In this document: one piece after another, positions 15,748 to 23,114 of the stretch
Layout of the letters: every line of letters begins with the position of its first letter
Position numbering within the stretch: the stretch's first letter is position 1
Assembly: GCA_902797675.1 (NCBI GenBank)
Contig: CADBTR010000008.1
Coordinates: 1-34,391 of the forward strand
DNA from: an uncultured Lachnospiraceae bacterium
Lineage (GTDB): Bacteria > Bacillota > Clostridia > Lachnospirales > Lachnospiraceae
Direction: 5' to 3'
DNA length: 34,391 bases
Translations under genes and position numbers: made by a program
Notes under the pieces: model-generated
Database searches by the model: none
What the model saw: only the letters and a program-made list of their open reading frames with translations
Told to the model about the DNA's origin: nothing

Positions 15748-17133
15748 TTACGCATTGATCAAAAACGCCTCATAACCCTTCTCTGTCTCATAGATATCCG
15801 CTTTGCTTGTCAGTTCCCACGGAGCGTGCATATTCAGTACCGCAACGCCGCAATCCACTACTTCCATGCCGTAAAGAGATAAGATATAGGCGATAGTACC
15901 GCCGCCGCCGATGTCCACTTTTCCAAGTTCCGCCGTCTGGAAGGAAACATCTGCGTCATCCATGATCTTGCGAATCTGTCCCAAATATTCCGCATTCGCA
16001 TCGTTGGAACCGGATTTTCCTCTTGAGCCCGTAAATTTATTAAATACCATACCTCTTCCGAAATATGCCGCATTTTTCTTTTCAAAGTTTCCTGCGAAAT
16101 TCGGATCAAATGCGGCGCTTACATCGGAAGATAACATTTTGGAGTTGGTAAGGCATCTTCTTAATTTCAATTCCTGATATTCTCCCATCCGGTCCATCAA
16201 TTCCGCAACCGTATTCTCAAAGAAATGAGACTGCATACCGGTAGCTCCTACGCTTCCGATTTCCTCTTTGTCCACCAGCAGGCAGCAGGAGGTTTTCTTC
16301 GGATGTTTCGTATTGAATTCCGCGATCATGGAAGTATAGGCACACACTTTGTCATCCTGTCCGTAAGCCATGATCATGCTGGCGTCAATACCTGCTTCCC
16401 TTGCCTTTCCTGCCGGTACGATTTCCAATTCCGCAGACAGAAAATCCTCCTCTTCGATACCGTATTTTTTATCCAGGATCTTTAACAGATTTGCCTTTAC
16501 CTGCTCTTTTTCTTCTTTCTTTCCCTTCAAAGGTCTGCTGCCGACTAAAATATCCAGCTGCTCGCCCTCGATCACCTTTGCCGCCTTTTTATCCATCTGT
16601 TCCCCTGCCAGATGAATCAAAAGATCCGTCACTCCCACAACCGGATCCTTCTCATCCTCGCCGATGACGATTTCCACAACCGTTCCGTCTTTCTTTGCCA
16701 CAACGCCATGGATGGCAAGGGGCAGTGTCACCCATTGATATTTTTTGATTCCGCCGTAATAATGGGTATCCAGATAAGCAAAATCCGTATCCTCATATAA
16801 CGGATTCTGTTTCACATCCATTCTCGGCGAATCAATGTGGGCGCCTAAAATATTCATTCCGTTTTCCAGCGGTTCCTCGCCCACCGTAAAAAGAATCATG
16901 GTTTTCTTCATATGAACAGCATAGACTTTATCTCCGCACTTTAAGGTCTCTCCGTTTTTTATCACATCTTCCAGATTGCGGTAACCTTCCTTCTTGGCCC
17001 GTTCTGTGATCTGCTTTACACATTCCCGCTCTGTCTTTCCGTGATTTAAAAACTTGCGATAATCATCGCAAAGTTTGTCCACCTTTTTCATTTCATCCTT
17101 ATCATACTTCAACCATGCATTACTTCGTTCCAT
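15748..17133 (-). CDS. M18-family metalloaminopeptidase
   Basis: A 461-residue cytoplasmic dinuclear-zinc aminopeptidase of the M18 (aspartyl aminopeptidase) family. Metal and catalytic motifs are visible: GAHIDSPRMD (H99, D101), the glutamate pair in DKEEIGSVGATG, the SGSNDANAEYLG region, and the C-terminal MHAPWELTSKAD, whose His should be a zinc ligand. Members remove N-terminal acidic or hydrophobic residues from peptides. Length fits the family (430-480). It starts behind GAGGAGGG and is the first gene of a three-gene operon, below a hairpin-rich leader. Confidence 0.92.
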   Translation of the reverse strand: MERSNAWLKYDKDEMKKVDKLCDDYRKFLNHGKTERECVKQITERAKKEGYRNLEDVIKNGETLKCGDKVYAVHMKKTMILFTVGEEPLENGMNILGAHIDSPRMDVKQNPLYEDTDFAYLDTHYYGGIKKYQWVTLPLAIHGVVAKKDGTVVEIVIGEDEKDPVVGVTDLLIHLAGEQMDKKAAKVIEGEQLDILVGSRPLKGKKEEKEQVKANLLKILDKKYGIEEEDFLSAELEIVPAGKAREAGIDASMIMAYGQDDKVCAYTSMIAEFNTKHPKKTSCCLLVDKEEIGSVGATGMQSHFFENTVAELMDRMGEYQELKLRRCLTNSKMLSSDVSAAFDPNFAGNFEKKNAAYFGRGMVFNKFTGSRGKSGSNDANAEYLGQIRKIMDDADVSFQTAELGKVDIGGGGTIAYILSLYGMEVVDCGVAVLNMHAPWELTSKADIYETEKGYEAFLINA

Positions 17134-17182
17134 ATTAATTTTCCCTCCTCTAAATAAATATAGCTTATTGTCGCTTTTAATC

Positions 17183-17230
17183 GAGCAGGGAGATTCTTTC
17201 TCCCTGCTCGATACGGCTACACCGCTTTCA
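17183..17230 (-). repeat. Intergenic repeat, copy 2 (GAGCAGG hairpin plus GCGGTGTAGCCGTAT box)
   Basis: On the minus strand TGAAAGCGGTGTAGCCGTAT (17211-17230) is followed by a perfect 11-bp hairpin GAGCAGGGAGA/TCTCCCTGCTC with a 5-nt loop (17183-17209). Same layout as copy 1 at 13426-13479. In both cases it lies upstream of an operon start, here the M18 aminopeptidase. No U-tract follows, so it is unlikely to be a simple terminator. Confidence 0.65.
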
Positions 17231-17270
17231 TCTCATGTCCTTCGGACATTCGATGATAAGCGGGCGCCCC

Positions 17271-17307
17271 AAAGTCCGGTCTGCAAGCAAGCTTGCACCG
17301 GACTTTT
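17271..17307. terminator. Second hairpin downstream of carB, terminator-like
   Basis: AAAGTCCGGT and ACCGGACTTT form a 10-bp stem around an inner GCAAG/CTTGC palindrome. A T-run on the plus strand (ACTTTT) makes it terminator-like; on the minus strand GGGGC follows. It lies in the 241-nt gap between carB and the aminopeptidase, together with a small ATGTCC/GGACAT hairpin at 17235-17249. Confidence 0.55.
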
Positions 17308-17324
17308 CGGCTTGTCGCCTTTAC

Positions 17325-17362
17325 AAAAAGCAGGACACCCCGATTTGAGACATCCTGCTTTT
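17325..17362 (-). terminator. carAB intrinsic terminator
   Basis: AAAAGCAGGA pairs with TCCTGCTTTT, and the minus-strand side continues into CTTTTTG. It starts 12 nt after the carB stop and should end the carAB transcript. Confidence 0.85.
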
Positions 17363-17374
17363 GTATCATCCTGA

Positions 17375-20300
17375 TCAATTTCCTCTTTTCGCTACTTTTG
17401 CGATGTCGATCAATTCCAGATTTTCTATTTTCGCGCTCTCTAAACTTGTCAAAAGCGCATTGACCGTATCCAGCGAGGTAAAGCAATTTACCCCTGTCTC
17501 GATAGCATACCGGCGAATCAAAAAACCGTCTCTGGACTTATCTCTTCCCTGTGTAGGAGTATCTACCACGATATCGATCTTATGCTCTAAAATTAAGTCA
17601 ATAACCGTAGGTGCCTCCTGAGAAAGCTTATTTACCTTGATCGCTTTCACGCCGTTGTCGTTTAACACTTTTGCGGTACTTCTGGTAGCATAGATCTCAT
17701 AACCTAATTTTTCAAACCGGCGACCGATAGAGATCGCATCTTTTTTATCCGCATCATTTACGGTAATGATCATCTTCTTATGCTTCGGAAGATTGACTCC
17801 GGCTCCTAAGAATGCTTTGTATAACGCTTCCTCAAAAGTCGTGGCAATGCCGAGACATTCACCCGTTGACTTCATCTCCGGTCCGAGACTTATTTCCGCT
17901 CCACGCAATTTTTCAAAGGAGAATACCGGCATCTTGATCGCGATATAATCTGCCTTTTTTTGCAGACCCGGTTCATATCCCATTCCCCGGATGGTATCGC
18001 CTACCATCACTCTGGTTGCCAGTTTGACGATCGGGATTCCCGTAACTTTACTGATATAAGGTACGGTACGGCTGGAACGCGGGTTCACTTCGATCACATA
18101 TACCTCGTTGTGATAAACGATAAACTGAATATTAATCATTCCCCTGACATGAAGCGCCCTTGCAAGTCTTCCCGTATAATCCTCAATCTTTTCAATGATA
18201 TCCTCCGTCAAGGTCTGTGCCGGATAAACAGAAATGCTGTCTCCGGAATGAACGCCGGCTCTCTCGATATGTTCCATAATACCCGGAATCAAAATATCAT
18301 TTCCGTCGCAGACCGCATCCACCTCGATCTCTTTTCCCATCAGATATTTATCTACGAGAATCGGATGATCCTGTGCGATCCGGTTGATGATCTCCATGAA
18401 TTCCTCGATTTCCTTGTCACAGGTAGCGATCTGCATTCCCTGTCCTCCAAGCACATAGGAAGGTCTGACAAGTACCGGATACCCCAGTTCATTGGCAACT
18501 TTCTTCGCCTCTTCCGCTGTAAATACCGTACCGCCTGCAGCTCTCGGTATCTCAGTCTTTTGCAAAATCTCATCAAATAATTCCCGGTCCTCTGCCGCAT
18601 CAACGTCCTCGGCTTTTGTTCCGAAAATCGGCACACCCATTTTCATCAGGCTCTCCGTCAATTTAATCGCCGTCTGACCGCCAAATTGCACCACAGCTCC
18701 GTCCGGTTTCTCAATATCAACGATATTCTCCACATCCTCCGGCGTCAATGGTTCAAAATACAGCTTATCCGCAATATCAAAATCCGTACTTACCGTCTCC
18801 GGATTGTTATTGACGATAATCGTCTCATAGCCTGCCTCTTTAAAAGCCCATGTACTGTGCACCGAGCAATAATCAAACTCGATTCCCTGACCGATACGGA
18901 TCGGTCCTGAACCGAGAACCAGAATCTTCTTATCCGGTCGTGTCTCCACCGCCTCATTTTCCGAGCCGAAGACTGAATAATAATACGGTGTTGCCGCCTC
19001 AAATTCTGCCGCACAGGTATCTACCATCTTAAAGCCGGCAATAATTTTATGCTCCCTGCGCAAATCACGAATTTCATCCGCACTCTTTCCGGTAAGTCTG
19101 CCGATCACCGTATCCGGAAATTCGATCCGTTTCGCTTCCCGTAAGAGATCCGGCGTCAGTTCCTCCGACTTTAATCTCTGCTCCATCTCAACGAGAATAG
19201 CGATTTTATCAATAAACCAGAAATCAATCTTTGTGATCTCATGGATCTTCTCATAAGCAAATTTTCTTCTTAACGCCTCAGCGATGACCCAGATCCTGCG
19301 GTCATCCACAACGCCTAACTGTTCCTCCAGCTTTTCATCATCCAGCGCAGAAAAATCATAATCCAGAAGACACTCCACATGCTGCTCCAAGGAACGGATG
19401 GCTTTCATCAGCGCTCCCTCGAAGTTATTGCAGATACTCATGACTTCTCCGGTTGCCTTCATCTGCGTGGTAAGAGTTCTCTTTGCCGTCAGGAATTTAT
19501 CAAAAGGAAGACGAGGGATCTTGACAACACAATAATCCAGCGCCGGCTCAAAACTTGCATACGTCTTTCCCGTAATGGCGTTTTTAATCTCATCCAAAGT
19601 ATATCCGATGGCGATCTTTGCTGCTACTTTTGCGATCGGATAACCGGTGGCTTTGGACGCCAATGCGGAAGAACGGCTGACACGAGGGTTTACCTCGATG
19701 ACGCAATACTCAAAACTGTCCGGTTTTAACGCATATTGCACATTACATCCGCCGGTGATATTTAATTCATCAATGATATTCAATGCAGATGTACGCAGCA
19801 TCTGATATTCTTTATCGCCTAATGTCTGGGAAGGCGCCACAACGATAGAATCTCCCGTATGCACGCCCACCGGATCCAGATTCTCCATATTGCATACAGT
19901 GATGCAATTGCCTGCGCCGTCACGCATCACTTCATATTCAATCTCTTTCCAGCCGGCGATGCACCGCTCCACAAGAACCTGACCCACACGGCTCAGTCTC
20001 AGACCATTTTCCAGTATATCGGTAAGTTCCTGCAGATTATGGGCAATACCGCCGCCGCTACCTCCCAAAGTGTAGGCTGGACGAAGCACCACCGGATAAC
20101 CGATGGTATTCGTAAAGGCAATACCGTCTTCTACGGTTTCCACAACCTGGGAAGGCGCCACCGGCTCATGGATTTTCTCCATGGTATCTTTGAACGCCTG
20201 ACGATCCTCGGCGCGTTTTATGGTATCCGCCGTAGTTCCGATGAGACGGATTCCATTTTTCTCTAAAAATCCGGATTCCGCAAGTTCCATGCCAAGATTT

Positions 20301-20587
20301 AAGCCGGCCTGTCCGCCCAGAGTAGGCAGCACACTGTCCGGTCTTTCTTTTAAGATGATCTGCTCTAAAACCTTTGCCGTCAAAGGCTCAATATATACTT
20401 TATCCGCAATATCTCCGTCTGTCATGATCGTTGCCGGATTTGAATTTACCAATACGACTTCAATACCTTCTTCTTTGAGAGAACGGCACGCCTGAGTTCC
20501 CGCATAATCAAATTCCGCTGCCTGACCGATGACGATAGGACCGGAACCGATCACTAATACTTTTTTTATACTGTTATCTCTTGGCAT
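17375..20587 (-). CDS. carB: Carbamoyl-phosphate synthase large subunit
   Basis: A 1070-residue CarB of full length. It makes carbamoyl phosphate from bicarbonate, ammonia (delivered by CarA through a tunnel) and two ATP, for pyrimidines and arginine. It has two homologous halves: VLVIGSGPIVIGQAAEFDYA at the N-terminus, repeated as ILVLGSGPIRIGQGIEFDY at about residue 560, each leading an ATP-grasp unit (RPAYTLGGSGGG; RPSYVLGGQGMQ). The C-terminal 130 residues form the MGS-like allosteric domain (AISIGRRFEKLGYEIYATRS). It starts 2 nt after the carA stop, and its ribosome site lies inside carA. Confidence 0.98.
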   Translation of the reverse strand: MPRDNSIKKVLVIGSGPIVIGQAAEFDYAGTQACRSLKEEGIEVVLVNSNPATIMTDGDIADKVYIEPLTAKVLEQIILKERPDSVLPTLGGQAGLNLGMELAESGFLEKNGIRLIGTTADTIKRAEDRQAFKDTMEKIHEPVAPSQVVETVEDGIAFTNTIGYPVVLRPAYTLGGSGGGIAHNLQELTDILENGLRLSRVGQVLVERCIAGWKEIEYEVMRDGAGNCITVCNMENLDPVGVHTGDSIVVAPSQTLGDKEYQMLRTSALNIIDELNITGGCNVQYALKPDSFEYCVIEVNPRVSRSSALASKATGYPIAKVAAKIAIGYTLDEIKNAITGKTYASFEPALDYCVVKIPRLPFDKFLTAKRTLTTQMKATGEVMSICNNFEGALMKAIRSLEQHVECLLDYDFSALDDEKLEEQLGVVDDRRIWVIAEALRRKFAYEKIHEITKIDFWFIDKIAILVEMEQRLKSEELTPDLLREAKRIEFPDTVIGRLTGKSADEIRDLRREHKIIAGFKMVDTCAAEFEAATPYYYSVFGSENEAVETRPDKKILVLGSGPIRIGQGIEFDYCSVHSTWAFKEAGYETIIVNNNPETVSTDFDIADKLYFEPLTPEDVENIVDIEKPDGAVVQFGGQTAIKLTESLMKMGVPIFGTKAEDVDAAEDRELFDEILQKTEIPRAAGGTVFTAEEAKKVANELGYPVLVRPSYVLGGQGMQIATCDKEIEEFMEIINRIAQDHPILVDKYLMGKEIEVDAVCDGNDILIPGIMEHIERAGVHSGDSISVYPAQTLTEDIIEKIEDYTGRLARALHVRGMINIQFIVYHNEVYVIEVNPRSSRTVPYISKVTGIPIVKLATRVMVGDTIRGMGYEPGLQKKADYIAIKMPVFSFEKLRGAEISLGPEMKSTGECLGIATTFEEALYKAFLGAGVNLPKHKKMIITVNDADKKDAISIGRRFEKLGYEIYATRSTAKVLNDNGVKAIKVNKLSQEAPTVIDLILEHKIDIVVDTPTQGRDKSRDGFLIRRYAIETGVNCFTSLDTVNALLTSLESAKIENLELIDIAKVAKRGN

Positions 20588-20589
20588 CC

Positions 20590-21666
20590 TTATCTCCCTC
20601 CTTCTTTCATCATATTCAGAAATTCATCAAATAGCACGCCGGAATCTTTCGGTCCCGGACATGCCTCCGGGTGAAACTGTACGGTAAATACCGGTTTCTG
20701 TTTATACCGCAGTCCTTCCACCGTACCGTCGTTGACATTGACAAAGGCAACCTCGGCGATTTCAGGGGATACGGTTGTCTCATCCACCACATATCCATGA
20801 TTTTGAGAAGAAATATACACCCGTCCGCTCTTTAAATCTTTCACCGGATGATTTCCTCCTCTGTGTCCGTACTTCATCTTATGGGTATCCGCTCCGGTGG
20901 CAAGCGCCATCAGCTGATGTCCGAGACAAATGGCAAAAATCGGAATTCCGGACTGATACAAGGTCTTTAATTCTTCGATCACCGTTACGCACTCTTTCGG
21001 ATCCCCCGGTCCGTTGGATAACATGACTCCGTCCGGATTTGAATCCAGAATGGTTTTTGCATCGGTAAATGCCGGATATACCGTCACCTCACAGCCTCTC
21101 TGATGCAAAGAACGCGCGATATTATTCTTTGCTCCCAAGTCTAACAACGCAACTTTAAAGCCCTCTCCCGGCAATTTCGTAATCTCACTGCAGGTTGAGC
21201 GCTTCACTGCATCCTTTACGGTATATTCCTTCAATTTCGGAATGATCTCATCCAATTTATAATTCTCATCGGTGGTGATCATCCCGTTCATGGTTCCCTT
21301 TTCGCGAAGAAGTTTCGTCAGGCTTCTGGTATCAATCCCCGCAATGCCCGGAATATCATTTTTTTCAAGAAACTCCTGTATGGTTCCCTCGCTTCTGAAA
21401 TTGCTTGGCATTCTTGATAATTCCCTTACAATATATCCGTCCGGCCAGGGTTTCTTTGATTCCATATCTTCATAACAGATCCCGTAATTTCCGATCAGCG
21501 GATATGTCATGCAGACAGCCTGTCCCGTATAGGACGGATCTGTCAAGACTTCCAGATATCCGGTCATAGATGTGTTAAATACGATCTCACTGATTATTTC
21601 TTTTTTAGAGCCGATTGAGGTTCCCTCATAAACGTGTCCGTCTTCTAAAATAAGAAAAGCCTTCAT
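20590..21666 (-). CDS. carA: Carbamoyl-phosphate synthase small subunit
   Basis: A 358-residue CarA, the glutamine amidotransferase subunit. The N-terminal CPSase domain begins MKAFLILEDGHVYEGTSIGS. The class I glutaminase triad is complete: C247 in AICLGHQLM, and H332 and E334 in QFHPEACPGP. I chose the ATG at 21666 with GGAGG 7 nt upstream, not the upstream in-frame ATG at 21699, which would add 11 non-conserved residues. It is the first gene of carAB, below a strong promoter and an inverted repeat. Confidence 0.97.
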   Translation of the reverse strand: MKAFLILEDGHVYEGTSIGSKKEIISEIVFNTSMTGYLEVLTDPSYTGQAVCMTYPLIGNYGICYEDMESKKPWPDGYIVRELSRMPSNFRSEGTIQEFLEKNDIPGIAGIDTRSLTKLLREKGTMNGMITTDENYKLDEIIPKLKEYTVKDAVKRSTCSEITKLPGEGFKVALLDLGAKNNIARSLHQRGCEVTVYPAFTDAKTILDSNPDGVMLSNGPGDPKECVTVIEELKTLYQSGIPIFAICLGHQLMALATGADTHKMKYGHRGGNHPVKDLKSGRVYISSQNHGYVVDETTVSPEIAEVAFVNVNDGTVEGLRYKQKPVFTVQFHPEACPGPKDSGVLFDEFLNMMKEGGR

Positions 21667-21742
21667 GTGTTCCTCCGTTTCTGAATCCTGCCAAAGCAAG
21701 ATGCTTTATATATTATAGTTCAGGCCTTCGGGATATACTGCT

Positions 21743-21764
21743 CATTAATAAGTTTTTATTAATG
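21743..21764. promoter_or_regulatory. Perfect inverted repeat in the carAB leader (operator candidate)
   Basis: CATTAATAA and TTATTAATG flank a 4-nt centre. The repeat lies about 8-30 nt downstream of the predicted transcription start. AT-rich palindromes of this size resemble ArgR/AhrC boxes (consensus like CATGAATAAAAATTCA), and carbamoyl phosphate feeds arginine synthesis, so an arginine repressor site is plausible. The match is partial and the regulator is not in this window. Confidence 0.4.
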
Positions 21765-21778
21765 CCCAAATTGTATAG

Positions 21779-21807
21779 ATTATACATTAAATTCAATCAA
21801 TTTTCAA
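21779..21807 (-). promoter_or_regulatory. carAB promoter
   Basis: TTGAAA (21802-21807), a 17-bp spacer and a perfect TATAAT preceded by TG (21779-21784). No pyrimidine-type attenuator was recognised in the roughly 105-nt leader. Confidence 0.78.
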
Positions 21808-21826
21808 CCTTTTTTTTATCCGGATC

Positions 21827-23038
21827 TTAATAAAATACCTGCGTCCCGATCACATCACCCTGAACAATATTATTTACAGTACGGAAATACAACCAGGAAC
21901 CGATGCGCACGCCATTGATAAGCACTTCCGTTGCCGCCGCAAGACAGCTTGGATCCGGCTCCCTGGCAAGGGCGATGGCATAGCGTCCGCTTCCCACCGG
22001 AGTAAACTGATACGGCTGCATCAGCACTTCCTCTATGGTATCCGGATATTTGGAACTTGCCACACGATTCATGACCACCGTACCTACGGCAAGTTGTCCC
22101 TCATAAGGTTCTCCGCCCGCTTCGCAATAGATGATCGCCGCCAATTTTGTCAGATCATCAGCTGCCGGTATGTATGCCTTTGTGGTTTCTTCCTCATATT
22201 TGATCCCCGCATCCAAAGCAGCCTTTCTTCTGGATGCGATTTCCGACGCAAGAATAGACGCATCGATGGATGCCTGCACTCTCCGGGACTCCTCCTGTTT
22301 TAATTCCTCCACGGAATTTTTCTTTTTTTCGATCTCCGCCTCATATGCAAGAGCCTGCTGTTCCGCCTGTGCAATCTGTTCCTCATGATTTTTGATATTC
22401 TTCGATGCCCCCGCCATCATTTCCGACAGATCCGCCGCTAATGACTCCTGTTCCGTCTTCATATCCGCCAGCTTTTCTTTTTCCTCTTCCGCCTGTTTTT
22501 TCATAACAGTGATAGTAAGAAGGAGATTCTCATAATCCTCCAGCTTGGAACGGTCGTATTCCATCAATTTTCCGATATATTCCACCTGATTGAGGATTTC
22601 GCCAAGCGAACGGTCAGAGGTCAGGGCGTCCACCATATTCATATCCCCTGATTCATACATATATTGAATCCGCACTTTCATCGCCTCATACTGATCTGTC
22701 TGCTGACTCTCCGCCTCATCCAGTTTTTCTGATATGGCATCAATATCTGCCTGCTTGGACTCAATCTGCACATTGTAAGTATCGATCAACATCTGCGCCG
22801 CATTATAACTCTGATTCAAAGATTCCAGATAATCGCTCAGATTTTCTTTGTTCAATTCCAATTCATCAATTTTCTGCTGCATATCATCATACATGCTCTG
22901 CATTTCCGCAATCTGTCCCTCTCCCGCAGCGATGGAAGAAGTCAATTCACTGGCAGCAGGTTTTTTTGAAAAACTCATCGCCACAAAGCACATCATCACA
23001 ATCGTAAAAAAAGCAGCAAATAATGTTTGTTTTCTCAT
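21827..23038 (-). CDS. Secreted coiled-coil protein with a C-terminal SleB/CwlJ hydrolase domain
   Basis: A 403-residue exported protein. Residues 1-22 form a signal peptide or anchor (RKQTLFAAFFTIVMMCFVAM). Residues 35-260 are a long charged coiled coil like those of PcsB/CwlO-type hydrolases and their FtsX-controlled relatives. Residues 296-403 form the SleB/CwlJ (Hydrolase_2) domain with AIIYCEAGGEPYEGQLAVG; E306 should be the catalytic acid, followed by VMNRV, a YQFTPV segment and the C-terminal IGTQVFY. Likely role: cleavage of peptidoglycan (SleB is a lytic transglycosylase acting on spore cortex). It is a single gene with its own promoter. Whether it acts in growth or germination cannot be read from the sequence. 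Confidence 0.88.
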   Translation of the reverse strand: MRKQTLFAAFFTIVMMCFVAMSFSKKPAASELTSSIAAGEGQIAEMQSMYDDMQQKIDELELNKENLSDYLESLNQSYNAAQMLIDTYNVQIESKQADIDAISEKLDEAESQQTDQYEAMKVRIQYMYESGDMNMVDALTSDRSLGEILNQVEYIGKLMEYDRSKLEDYENLLLTITVMKKQAEEEKEKLADMKTEQESLAADLSEMMAGASKNIKNHEEQIAQAEQQALAYEAEIEKKKNSVEELKQEESRRVQASIDASILASEIASRRKAALDAGIKYEEETTKAYIPAADDLTKLAAIIYCEAGGEPYEGQLAVGTVVMNRVASSKYPDTIEEVLMQPYQFTPVGSGRYAIALAREPDPSCLAAATEVLINGVRIGSWLYFRTVNNIVQGDVIGTQVFY

Positions 23039-23083
23039 AACAGCCTCCGGCTTTCATTTCCTTTGGTTTGATTGTCTCTCTGA

Positions 23084-23113
23084 ATGATAGCATTATCTGT
23101 TCTTTTTGTCAAG
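23084..23113 (-). promoter_or_regulatory. Promoter of the coiled-coil/SleB gene
   Basis: A perfect TTGACA (23108-23113), an 18-bp spacer and TATCAT (23084-23089), directly behind the metH stop codon. The start codon follows a GGAGG site about 45 nt downstream. I see no terminator between metH and this promoter. Confidence 0.7.
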
Positions 23114-23114
23114 T

